From positions 124,001-188,000 of the forward strand of contig JAFQBN010000002.1 in assembly GCA_017416685.1 (NCBI GenBank): DNA of 64,000 nucleotides. The letters run 5' to 3'. Shown one piece after another: positions 1 to 11,085 of the stretch (its first letter is position 1; each line of letters begins with the position of its first letter). The position numbers and the translations under genes were made by a program. Source of the stretch: Oscillospiraceae bacterium. Its GTDB lineage: Bacteria > Bacillota > Clostridia > Oscillospirales > Oscillospiraceae. Below the pieces are notes generated by a model. The model made no database searches. It was not told the origin of the DNA and was given only the letters and a program-made list of their open reading frames with translations.

Positions 1-2676
1 CATATTTTTCAGCGTGCCGGCGGCGTTCGGGTTGCCCGCGTAGTTCCACAGGATGACCGCCGCCTGCTCGATGGTCACGGCATCCTCCGGCTTGAACAGG
101 CCGCTGCCAAAGCCGCTGACAACGCCTCGCTTGCTGCCCCAGGTCACCGCGTTGTTGAACCACTGCCCGGCGGAAACATCCTTGAACGAATGCTTTGCGC
201 CGTTCAGGGCAGGTTTGCCCTCTTTATTGAACAGAACCTGCACCACCATGGCGCGGTTCAGGGTATCGTTGGGACCAAACCTGTCGGCGCTGTAGCCGCT
301 CATGAGACCGCTTTTCACTACATAGTTCACTGCGTCGGCATACCAGGCATCGGCGGCCACGTCCGACATGACCGGCTTCCAATGGGCGTAAACTGTCACG
401 TCAAAGGGTGCATTGTACCGCATTTGGCCGTGGATAAGGCTGCCCCCCTCCGCCTTTCCGTACCAGCCGTCAAAGATGTATCCGGCTCGGGTGGGAACAG
501 GCATATCGCCAATGATGGTATCGAAGACCATGGCACGGCTCTTTTCCGCGCAGGTGCCGCCATTGGCGTTGAAGATCAGGTTATAGGTTTTGGGTGTCCA
601 GTGGGCATACAGGGTCAAATTGACCGTCGCATTGTAGGTGGCGTAATCGTTGACCCGGGAACCGCCCTCCTTTTGTGTGTACCAGCCGTTGAAGGTATAG
701 CCCTCCCAAATGGGAACGGGCAGCACGCCGATGGTGGTGGTGTACGGAATTTTACGTACCTGCTTTTCCACCGGTGCGCCGTTGGGATCAAGTGTCAGCT
801 CGTACAGTACGACCTCCTGCTTGGGTTCTTCCGTCGCAGGTGGAGGGGTAACCGGTGTGGGGCCGTTAGTAGTGAATCCGGTCCTTCCCCCTTCGTGGGT
901 CACGCCGTCCACCACAGCGTAGAATTGGTACATATAGTCTGTTCCGGGCGTCAGGGTCAGGCCCAGTTCACTTTGAATGTCATACCAGGCGTGGAAGCTG
1001 GTCAGGGATGCCCCCACGTTGGTCACCGCTTCGCGGTGGTCCTTCAGCAGGGTGCCGTCACTGCTGAAAATGCGCAGACCGCAGGCGGTAACGTTGCTGC
1101 CCGCAGGCTTTTGGATGTTTGCCACGAGGGTGGCCGTGGTCTCGCCGATAACGCGCTTGGCTAAATAGGCGGGGTCCGTAGGACTCTGCACGAACACCCA
1201 GCTTGAACTGGAAGAGGTCCCTCCCCCACTGCTGCTGCCGGAGGAAGAACCGCCGCCGCCAACCATCTCAGTATCGTTCAGGCTCTCGCCCGTCTCCTCC
1301 GGGGTGTAGTCCGGCTCCACAACGCGGCTGCCGGTCAGGTTGTTGTCAAGGATATAGCCGGGAACGAAACCCACGGTGTCTTTGTACCGGACGGCGCGCC
1401 AGTTGGGATCGTACTGGGAAATTTCGTCGGGATAGTAGGTGAACTCCGCATTGGCCGGGATATGGCCTACCGTACCGTGATCCCAACTCGGGCAGTACCA
1501 TATATCCGTTTCAACGGAAAGCTTGACTTTTTGATGGGTCGTTTCGACGTAGCCCTGCCAGATCCAGCCGCCGTTCCAGCGGTCATCGTAAATGCGGTAC
1601 CACTCTTTACCGTGGCCGTTGACCACTTTGGCATCCACGGTTATTTCTCCTGTGTAGGTCATGAACCTCGGGGACTTGCCGTAAGCGGCAAAGTGTATCT
1701 TCGCGTGATCTACTTTCAGGGTCGTGGGCCCTGTCCAAACGGCGTAATAGTAGCCAACATCCTTTCCGTCTTTATACGCGTAGCAATAGGGGCAGAACCC
1801 CTCGGAGTTCCAGCGATGGGTGTGGGCAGTCAGATACTCCCCGCTGAGCCACTCACCGCTGGCAAGCTGATACCAGGTGTTGCCTCGGGCGTTGACGAAG
1901 CTGCCCCGGACGTACACCGTCTGGCCGGCTTTGTAGCGGTTGCCCACGGGGGCCTCCTTGTAAGGGGCGTCAAAGTGACCGGGTGCGGAGGTCTTGTCGG
2001 AGCCGGCAAGGGTGATGTCCATGTAGGCCCCCTCTCCGGACAGAGTGGGCGTGGGATAAACGTCCTGACACAGGGAACACTTGACCAAATCCTTATTGTG
2101 GTACACATAGGTGGATTTGCCGTTTTCTTTGTGGTCGCATAGCGTATAGCTGTATTGGAGTACATCAGGGTTGCTGTTTATGGAGTACGGCCATCCATCA
2201 TAATAAGTACCTCTTATGTCTACATTTGAGCAGAGTTCGAAATGGAGATGCTTCGCTTCCGAATTACCCGTACTACCCATATATCCAAGGAACTGTCCTC
2301 GTTTTACCTGCTGGTTTAAGCTAACGTGGACGGAGTCCATGTGTGCGTACATGGAATACCCAGAACCATCCGTGTGCTGAATGATCAAGCCGTTTCCATA
2401 ACCCCAATGCGTTCCGTTCACACTATAAACGGCAACGACAGTTCCGGTCTTTGTGGCGCGAATCGGCTGCTGTGCCAAATTCCAACCAATATCAATGCCG
2501 TAATGCGTTTGTCCATTTCGAACATTGCCCCACCGTTGTGTGACCCCTCCCGGATTATCCGGAACAGGCCAATAGTAGCTTTCGGATACCACAGGTGCCG
2601 CCGCCGACGGCATCACCGGCAGCATAATCGCCGCCATTACAAGCACTAAAAGCGCGGAAATAACTCTTTTTCTCAC
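1..2676 (-). CDS. Secreted M23 endopeptidase with InlB-type repeats and SLH domains (3' end cut)
   Basis: This is probably a surface-anchored cell-wall endopeptidase. The GTG start at 2676 follows an AAGGAG site. Residues 1-27 are a typical signal peptide. Residues about 45-145 are an M23 (LytM) domain with HYGIDIG and HLHFEL metal-site motifs. A stretch with two CxxC pairs and SH3-like segments follows (about 170-410), then a Ser/Gly linker (about 470-490), an Fn3-like segment, two Listeria-Bacteroides (InlB B) repeats ending in YAHW (about 625-760), and SLH domains from about 765. One SLH is complete and the second runs off at base 1; families like this usually carry three. At least 892 codons are present. 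It is the last visible gene of the murD-to-araM run and is only 17 bases from araM. The domain reading is confident; the cleaved bond is unknown. Confidence 0.85.
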   Translation of the reverse strand, partial: MRKRVISALLVLVMAAIMLPVMPSAAAPVVSESYYWPVPDNPGGVTQRWGNVRNGQTHYGIDIGWNLAQQPIRATKTGTVVAVYSVNGTHWGYGNGLIIQHTDGSGYSMYAHMDSVHVSLNQQVKRGQFLGYMGSTGNSEAKHLHFELCSNVDIRGTYYDGWPYSINSNPDVLQYSYTLCDHKENGKSTYVYHNKDLVKCSLCQDVYPTPTLSGEGAYMDITLAGSDKTSAPGHFDAPYKEAPVGNRYKAGQTVYVRGSFVNARGNTWYQLASGEWLSGEYLTAHTHRWNSEGFCPYCYAYKDGKDVGYYYAVWTGPTTLKVDHAKIHFAAYGKSPRFMTYTGEITVDAKVVNGHGKEWYRIYDDRWNGGWIWQGYVETTHQKVKLSVETDIWYCPSWDHGTVGHIPANAEFTYYPDEISQYDPNWRAVRYKDTVGFVPGYILDNNLTGSRVVEPDYTPEETGESLNDTEMVGGGGSSSGSSSGGGTSSSSSWVFVQSPTDPAYLAKRVIGETTATLVANIQKPAGSNVTACGLRIFSSDGTLLKDHREAVTNVGASLTSFHAWYDIQSELGLTLTPGTDYMYQFYAVVDGVTHEGGRTGFTTNGPTPVTPPPATEEPKQEVVLYELTLDPNGAPVEKQVRKIPYTTTIGVLPVPIWEGYTFNGWYTQKEGGSRVNDYATYNATVNLTLYAHWTPKTYNLIFNANGGTCAEKSRAMVFDTIIGDMPVPTRAGYIFDGWYGKAEGGSLIHGQMRYNAPFDVTVYAHWKPVMSDVAADAWYADAVNYVVKSGLMSGYSADRFGPNDTLNRAMVVQVLFNKEGKPALNGAKHSFKDVSAGQWFNNAVTWGSKRGVVSGFGSGLFKPEDAVTIEQAAVILWNYAGNPNAAGTLKNM

Positions 2677-2693
2677 GATTCGCTCTCCTTTTC

Positions 2694-4007
2694 TTACAGT
2701 CGCCCTGCCAGCTCATCCAAAACACCCAGATCCCATGCAAGGCGGGACAGAACATACTTGTCGCGGATATCCTTGGTAGCCTTGAAGGTCATCCGGGCAC
2801 ACTCCCGGTCAACGCCGAGGGTATTCAAATCCGTGGAAATGCCAATGGTGTCCATGACCTTGCTCAGCTGGGCCGCCGTAGGCAGTTCCTCATCCAAAAT
2901 ATCAAGGATATTCTGCCAGTTGGCGGCGATTTTCTCGAACCGGGCGGGATGGGTGGACTTATCGTACTTGCGCTCTTTGTGCTCCTGGGCAATCATGGTT
3001 TCGCCGCTTTGGCCAAGGAAGTCGCGCAGCTGGTTGTTCCAATCTTCAAGGTCAAAGGCGGCCACAGCGGCGGCAGACTTCTCCCGGTCAGGGGTCATGG
3101 TCTTGATGGCCTCGTACAGTTCCACAGCCTTTTGGGTCGCCATGGCGCACTGGATGCCGTGCAGATCCACCCGGGTGCCAAACTCCAGCCCCCGCATATC
3201 CCACACGTGACTGAAATAATGCTCCACACCGGAGGCGGGCCGGGACACCCCGGCGTAGGCCATGGCAACGCCGCCGATAACAAGGCCCTCGAATACGGCT
3301 TCGACGGCTGCTTCCTCCCGCTTGAGCAGACCTGCGGCGTTGTCCACGCACTTTCCCACGGCGGTGCGGATGAGCTGTGCCACCCGCTCGCAGTAATACT
3401 CACCGGTGATGAGGTGGGCAATACGCCACTCGGCGATGGACACATACTTGGCAAGCATGTCACCCAGACCGGACTTCAGCATATGCTCCGGAGCGTTTTT
3501 GAGTATGTCCGTGTCACCGATGATGACGTCGGCACAACGGCTGGGCAGAGACACTTTCAAGCCGTCTCTTGACATGGAGGACGTGGCAGAGGCGTAACCG
3601 TCCATGGAGGGCGCAGTACCTACAATGATATAGCGCTTGCCAGTCACGTTGCTCAGGATCTTACCGATGTCGTTGATGACACCGGAACCCACGCCGATGA
3701 CCAGATCGCAGGTCGGGTCAAAGTGCATGACGGCAGAGCCTACCGCCTGCTCGTCGGGTTCCAGATGGCCATCAGGAAACACGTATTGGGCGTAGGCAAT
3801 GCTGTGACGGTCCAGCAGACCCGTCACCTGCTCCCCTGCCGCTTTGTAAGTGTTGCAGTCGGCGAGGATAAACGGCTTTTTCGCGCCGTATTTTGACAGG
3901 AACTCCGGCAGGCGGGCCAGCGCTCCCCTGCCGATAACCACGTCATCAATGGCAACGTCGTGCGCCTTGCCGCAGGAACACTGCACAGAGCCGAGATAGT
4001 TTTTCAT
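2694..4007 (-). CDS. araM: sn-glycerol-1-phosphate dehydrogenase (AraM/EgsA family)
   Basis: This 437-residue protein belongs to the NAD(P)-dependent glycerol-1-phosphate dehydrogenase family, which reduces dihydroxyacetone phosphate to sn-glycerol-1-phosphate. Visible features are the Rossmann-type segment VIGVGSGVINDIGK (about residues 100-113), TAPSMDGYAS, and the metal-site histidines in HYFSHVWDM and DLHGIQCAM, as in the iron-containing alcohol dehydrogenase superfamily. In Bacillus the homologue AraM feeds heptaprenylglyceryl phosphate synthesis; a similar role here is inferred from the family. It starts 12 bases after ligA ends and is probably co-transcribed with it. No prenyl-glyceryl phosphate synthase is visible nearby. 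Confidence 0.85.
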   Translation of the reverse strand: MKNYLGSVQCSCGKAHDVAIDDVVIGRGALARLPEFLSKYGAKKPFILADCNTYKAAGEQVTGLLDRHSIAYAQYVFPDGHLEPDEQAVGSAVMHFDPTCDLVIGVGSGVINDIGKILSNVTGKRYIIVGTAPSMDGYASATSSMSRDGLKVSLPSRCADVIIGDTDILKNAPEHMLKSGLGDMLAKYVSIAEWRIAHLITGEYYCERVAQLIRTAVGKCVDNAAGLLKREEAAVEAVFEGLVIGGVAMAYAGVSRPASGVEHYFSHVWDMRGLEFGTRVDLHGIQCAMATQKAVELYEAIKTMTPDREKSAAAVAAFDLEDWNNQLRDFLGQSGETMIAQEHKERKYDKSTHPARFEKIAANWQNILDILDEELPTAAQLSKVMDTIGISTDLNTLGVDRECARMTFKATKDIRDKYVLSRLAWDLGVLDELAGRL

Positions 4008-4018
4008 CGTATCAGTCC

Positions 4019-6684
<2,666 letters not shown>

Positions 6685-6726
6685 ACCATCCCCCCCGTTG
6701 GGAGAATATGCACGGACAAGGCTCGA

Positions 6727-7977
6727 TTAGTCCTGACCCAGCAGCTCCTGCACCGCCAGCAGCACACCCAATCGGCCGGATTCATAAGTCAGACCGCCCT
6801 GCAGATAGACAGTATACGGCTCCCGCATGGGGGCGTCGGCAGACAGCTCAATGGAAGCGCCCTGCACAAAAGCACCGGCAGCCATAATGACCTGACTGTC
6901 GTAACCGGGCATATCCCACGGCTCCGGAGTCACATAGGAGTCTACGGGTGCGCCGAACTGAATGCCCTTGCAAAAGCGCTTGAGAGCCTCAGGTTCTTTC
7001 ATATGGATCATCTGAATGATGTCATGGCGCACTTCACTGGACTTGGGTAAAGCCTCGTAACCCAACAGTTCCATTACGCCGGCGGCGAACACCGCGGTCT
7101 TAACTGCCTGTGCCACCGTGTGAGGCGCAAGGAACAATCCCTGATAGAGCAGGCGGTTCTGTCCCAGGGTACAGCCGCACTCGCCGCCGATTCCCGGGGC
7201 GGACAGGCGCATGGCAGCACCCTCCACCAGATCGCGGCGGCCGGCAATATAGCCGCCGGTAGGCGCAATGCCGCCGCCGGGGTTCTTGATCAGGGAACCG
7301 ACCACGAGATCTGCACCCACCTGTGTAGGTTCCAGCTCCTCCACAAACTCGCCGTAGCAGTTGTCGACCAGAATGCTTACATTGGGGTTGACCGCCTTGA
7401 TGCGGCGGCACATCTCCCCAATCTCCGCCACGGACAGGGAGGCCCGGGTCGCATAGCCGCGGGAACGCTGAATGAGAACTGCCTTGACCCGGGGGTCGGC
7501 CACGGTGCGCTCCATACCCTCAAGGTCGGGGGCGTCGTTGACCAGATCCACCTGGCGGTACTCCACACCGTAGTCCAGCAGAGAGCCGTGGCCCTTGTCC
7601 ACGACGCCAATGGCGCCCAACAGGGTGTCGTAAGGTGCGCCAACGGCAGAAACCAGCACGTCGCCGGCCTTCAGGGCGCCGAAGAGCGCGCAGGTGATGG
7701 CATGGGTGCCGTTGACGAACTGAATGCGCACCAGAGCCGCCTCGGTGCCGAAAATATCGGCATAGATCTCGTCCAACTTGTCCCGTCCCAGATCGTCGTA
7801 GCCGTAGCCGGTAGTCCCGGCAAAGAAGTTCTCCGCCACACGGTGCTTCTGGAACGCTGCCAGCACCTTTTCGGTGTTGGCCCGGGCGATGGCGTCGATG
7901 CGGTCAAATTGGTCCCGCAGATTGACCTCGGCCTGTGCGCCAAGGGCGCGAACTTTGTCATTTATCTGTAAAGCCAT
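6727..7977 (-). CDS. PLP-dependent methionine gamma-lyase-like protein (YnbB/aluminium-resistance family)
   Basis: This 416-residue protein belongs to the PLP-dependent Alum_res/YnbB family, distantly related to cystathionine gamma-synthase and methionine gamma-lyase. It has the N-terminal TGYGYDD motif, the phosphate/PLP-binding region FVNGTHAI, the aspartate in ILVDNCYGEF and the presumed PLP lysine in SLIKNPGGGIAPTGGY. Catalytic activity in this family is poorly characterised, so I would not commit to a substrate. The ribosome binding site is weak. The gene lies 29 bases after the third M42 peptidase and 42 bases before yunB, in one transcriptional run. Confidence 0.85.
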   Translation of the reverse strand: MALQINDKVRALGAQAEVNLRDQFDRIDAIARANTEKVLAAFQKHRVAENFFAGTTGYGYDDLGRDKLDEIYADIFGTEAALVRIQFVNGTHAITCALFGALKAGDVLVSAVGAPYDTLLGAIGVVDKGHGSLLDYGVEYRQVDLVNDAPDLEGMERTVADPRVKAVLIQRSRGYATRASLSVAEIGEMCRRIKAVNPNVSILVDNCYGEFVEELEPTQVGADLVVGSLIKNPGGGIAPTGGYIAGRRDLVEGAAMRLSAPGIGGECGCTLGQNRLLYQGLFLAPHTVAQAVKTAVFAAGVMELLGYEALPKSSEVRHDIIQMIHMKEPEALKRFCKGIQFGAPVDSYVTPEPWDMPGYDSQVIMAAGAFVQGASIELSADAPMREPYTVYLQGGLTYESGRLGVLLAVQELLGQD

Positions 7978-8006
7978 ATTACATTTCAGTCCAATCTATA
8001 TCTCAG

Positions 8007-9008
8007 TTATACGGGTTTCAAATCTGCGTTTGCCACAGCTGTCACCAAATTAACACAGGCGGAAACATCGTTCAGATCCACCATCTCGCAGGGTGTGTGA
8101 ATGTAGCGGCAAGGTACACTGATGCCGCCGGTAACGACACCGGCACGGTTGACCAGCATCACACCCGCATCGGTGCCGCCGGCGCGCAGAACGTCCCGCT
8201 GCATGGGGATGGCGTTGTCCGCAGCAACCCGTTCCAGCAGCATCACCATCTCCGGGTGGCAGATCACGCTGGAGTCCATCACCTTGATGGCTGCGCCCTT
8301 GCCCAGCTTGGCAGTACCGCTGCACTCGCTGCCCGGCACATCGTCCACATCGGTCACGTCCACGGCGATGCCGTAGGCGGGGTCAATGCCGTATGCGGCA
8401 GTTTTGGCGCCCCGCAGGCCAACCTCCTCCTGTACAGAGAAAACGAAGTAACAGTCGTTGGCACAGGTGTCCAATTTGCTCAACGCCTTAAGCAAAACGG
8501 CGCAGGAAATGCGGTTGTCCATGTAAGGGGAAACCACTTTATTGCCGCTGCAATAAGCGGGAGCATCGTATACTGCGGTGTCCCCTATCCGGACCAGTTT
8601 CTTGGCCTCGTCCTCATCCTTGGCTCCAATATCGATATAACACTCGTCCAGTTTCAGCTTGCCAAACTCGGCCTTTTCTTCCTTGGCAAACACGCCCCGC
8701 ACGCCGTTTTTGAAGCGCACGGAGGTAAATGCGATCTCCTTGGGATCCACGCCGCCCAGCCGACCGCAGCGGATGAAGCCATCCTTTGTGATGTGGGTGG
8801 CGATCAGGCCGATGGAATCCATGTGGGCGGAGAACATCAGCCGGGGACCATCGCCTTTTTTGCGGACGATGAGATTTCCCATGGTGTCCCGGATGATCTC
8901 ATCTGCGTAAGGTGCTGCCAGCCTTTCTATGACATCAGCCACAGCGCCTTCGTCCCCGGCGGGTCCGTGGGCGGCATTGATGGTATTGAGCAGTTCAAAC
9001 AGTTCCAT
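8007..9008 (-). CDS. M42 family metallopeptidase, copy 1
   Basis: This 333-residue protein is an M42 (glutamyl/deblocking aminopeptidase, formerly endoglucanase M) enzyme. Members form large tetrahedral cytosolic assemblies that trim peptides. The metal-site motifs are all visible: SAHMDSIG, YMDNRISCA, QEEVGLRGA, DVTD and RYIHTPCE. The ATG at 9008 follows GGAGGG, and the start lies directly next to the stop of copy 2. It is the last of three adjacent paralogues, which suggests division of labour in peptide degradation; this is inference. Confidence 0.92.
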   Translation of the reverse strand: MELFELLNTINAAHGPAGDEGAVADVIERLAAPYADEIIRDTMGNLIVRKKGDGPRLMFSAHMDSIGLIATHITKDGFIRCGRLGGVDPKEIAFTSVRFKNGVRGVFAKEEKAEFGKLKLDECYIDIGAKDEDEAKKLVRIGDTAVYDAPAYCSGNKVVSPYMDNRISCAVLLKALSKLDTCANDCYFVFSVQEEVGLRGAKTAAYGIDPAYGIAVDVTDVDDVPGSECSGTAKLGKGAAIKVMDSSVICHPEMVMLLERVAADNAIPMQRDVLRAGGTDAGVMLVNRAGVVTGGISVPCRYIHTPCEMVDLNDVSACVNLVTAVANADLKPV

Positions 9009-10046
9009 TTAGTTGCCCTCCTTCATGCCTTTGGCTACGGCATCAATAAACAGCCGGCTCAGGCGCAGGGTGTTTTCGAAATCGCGGATGCTTCCCACAC
9101 CGGCGGGAGCGTGCAGGTAGCGCACGGCGGCGGCCAGACCCGCCACCCGCACACCGGTCTTGGTGCGCTGAACAGCCCGGGCATCGGTTCCGCCGGCGAT
9201 ATAGTGCTTCATCTGCCAGGGAATGTCGTTCTCTTCTGCCAAATCGCGCAGCAGCTCGAACAGGCCCCGGTCATAGATGGTTCCGCCGTCCATATAGGAG
9301 ATCACCGGCCCATCACCGGGAACACACACCCGCTGATGCTCCGCGCTGGTGGGCAGGTCCGCCGCCGTGGTGGTCTCCAGCACCAGTGCGATTTCCGGCG
9401 TGACGCAGAAGGCTGCACCGAAAGCGCCCCGGGTACCGATCTCTTCCTGCACCGTGAAGGCAAAGGTCACGTCCATGGGCAGCTCCTGTCGAAGCAGGGC
9501 CAGCATCACGGCGCAGCCAAGGCGGTCATCGATGGCGCGGGCCTTGAACATCCCGTCACCAAATTCCACGCAGTCGCTGTCGAATACCGCGTAATCGCCC
9601 AGGGAAACCAGTTGTTCGGCATGTTCCTTGTCCGCCGCACCGATGTCGATATAGAGGCTGTCCTCTTTTGGAACGGACTTTTCCTCTTCCCTGCCTACAA
9701 GATGGTATGCCTTGATGCCGATGACACCGGGAATAGCCTTTTCCCCTACCAACACCCGCTTTCCTATGGCAACGCGACGATCAACACCGCCCAGGAAGGC
9801 GAATTTCAGATAGCCGTCCTCGGTGATGGAGCGGATGATCAGCCCCACCTCATCCATGTGGGCGCACAGCATCAGCTTGCCGGGAGCGGACAGCGTCCCT
9901 TTCTTCTCCACGATCAGGTTGCCCATGGCGTCCACACGCATACTGTGGGCGTAAGGTTTGGCTTCTTTGGAAATATAGTCACGCACCGCATCTTCCCATC
10001 CGGAAGCACCGGGCAGTGTGCAGAGTGTTTTCAGCTCATTCAGCAT
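9009..10046 (-). CDS. M42 family metallopeptidase, copy 2
   Basis: This 345-residue M42 aminopeptidase is the middle gene of the triplet. It shows CAHMDEVGL, KARAIDDRLGCA, QEEIGTRGA and a GGTDA motif. At the position where copies 1 and 3 have an Asp (DVT), it has Glu (LETTTAADLP), a known variation. The C-terminal motif reads RYLHAPAG in place of the usual HxPxE, so the glutamate present in the other two copies is missing. Its start overlaps the end of copy 3 by 7 bases, consistent with translational coupling. Confidence 0.92.
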   Translation of the reverse strand: MLNELKTLCTLPGASGWEDAVRDYISKEAKPYAHSMRVDAMGNLIVEKKGTLSAPGKLMLCAHMDEVGLIIRSITEDGYLKFAFLGGVDRRVAIGKRVLVGEKAIPGVIGIKAYHLVGREEEKSVPKEDSLYIDIGAADKEHAEQLVSLGDYAVFDSDCVEFGDGMFKARAIDDRLGCAVMLALLRQELPMDVTFAFTVQEEIGTRGAFGAAFCVTPEIALVLETTTAADLPTSAEHQRVCVPGDGPVISYMDGGTIYDRGLFELLRDLAEENDIPWQMKHYIAGGTDARAVQRTKTGVRVAGLAAAVRYLHAPAGVGSIRDFENTLRLSRLFIDAVAKGMKEGN

Positions 10047-11071
10047 ACCGCCACCTCCTCACCGGGTTCGGACACAAACGCCGCCAGCAGACGGGCCACA
10101 GACTCCATGTCCGCCCTGTTGACCACCTCAATGGGGGTGTGCATATACTTCAGCGGCAGGGACACCACAGCAGTGGCGACTCCTTCCCGGCTGATCTGCA
10201 TGGGCCAGGCGTTGGTGCCGGAGTGGCTCTCCATCACCTCGCGCTGATAATCGATGTGTTCGCGGTCGGCCAGCTCGCACAGGCGACGGCTCATCCAGCG
10301 GGTCATGTTGGGTCCGATGCCGATGGCGGGGCCGCCGCCCATCTTGAAGGTCTTGTCCTTTGGCCCGTCGGGGGTCTGCCCATGGGTCACATCCACAGCA
10401 ATACACATCTGCGGTGCGATCTGCCACACAGCGGCGGCAGCGCCGGCAGCACTGACCTCCTCCCGGGTGCTGAACAGCACATACAGGTCAACGGGCAATT
10501 TCCTGTCCGCCAACAGCTCCAGCGCACACAGGATGGTCACGATACACGCCCGGTCATCCAGTGCCTTGCCGCAAAACTGCTCGTCCCCCAAAGCGGCGCA
10601 GCCGCCGCGGAATGTGCCGGGAGTACCCACGGGAACGTGAACTTCGTCCCCCCTGTGGCCAATGTCGATAAACAGGTCGCTGATGGGGGTGGATTTTTCC
10701 ATGTCCTCACGGCTCTGCAGATGGGGCGGCATACAGGTGACGATGCCGTAGGTGGGCGGATCGGTCAGTAGAGTAACCTCCCGATCGCACAGCATACGGG
10801 GATCTACGCCGCCGATGGTGCGAAAGCGCAGAAAGCCCTCCTCCTGCCCCGTGACCAGCAGGCCGATCTCGTCCAGATGGGCGTCCAGCAGCAGGCGGGG
10901 GGCATTGTCCCTGCCGCAGCGGCGCACGCCCACCACGCTGCCAAGGCGGGTGGTGTAAACCTCATTCACCAGCGGGGTCAGCAGGGTTTGGGCAAGCTCC
11001 GCCACCGGCCCCTCGAATCCGGACGGGCCGCTGCACGCGCACAGCTGTTCCAATGTCGTTTGAATATCCAA
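10040..11071 (-). CDS. M42 family metallopeptidase, copy 3
   Basis: This M42 aminopeptidase is the first of the triplet after murD. Motifs seen are LDAHLDEIGLL, GKALDDRACI, TREEVSAAGA, DVTHG and KYMHTPIE. I place the start at the TTG at 11071 (343 residues, MDIQTTLEQL), because GAGGG lies 6-10 bases upstream inside the end of murD; a TTG at 11089 would overlap the murD stop and has no ribosome binding site. It is more distant from copies 1 and 2 than they are from each other in length and motif wording. Confidence 0.88.
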   Translation of the reverse strand: MDIQTTLEQLCACSGPSGFEGPVAELAQTLLTPLVNEVYTTRLGSVVGVRRCGRDNAPRLLLDAHLDEIGLLVTGQEEGFLRFRTIGGVDPRMLCDREVTLLTDPPTYGIVTCMPPHLQSREDMEKSTPISDLFIDIGHRGDEVHVPVGTPGTFRGGCAALGDEQFCGKALDDRACIVTILCALELLADRKLPVDLYVLFSTREEVSAAGAAAAVWQIAPQMCIAVDVTHGQTPDGPKDKTFKMGGGPAIGIGPNMTRWMSRRLCELADREHIDYQREVMESHSGTNAWPMQISREGVATAVVSLPLKYMHTPIEVVNRADMESVARLLAAFVSEPGEEVAVC

Positions 11072-11085
11072 ATCAGGACACCCTC

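Noticed and set aside
7935..10247. 770-codon plus-strand open frame opposite the M42 genes
   Set aside because: Antisense shadow of three clear M42 genes; no domain and no start signal.
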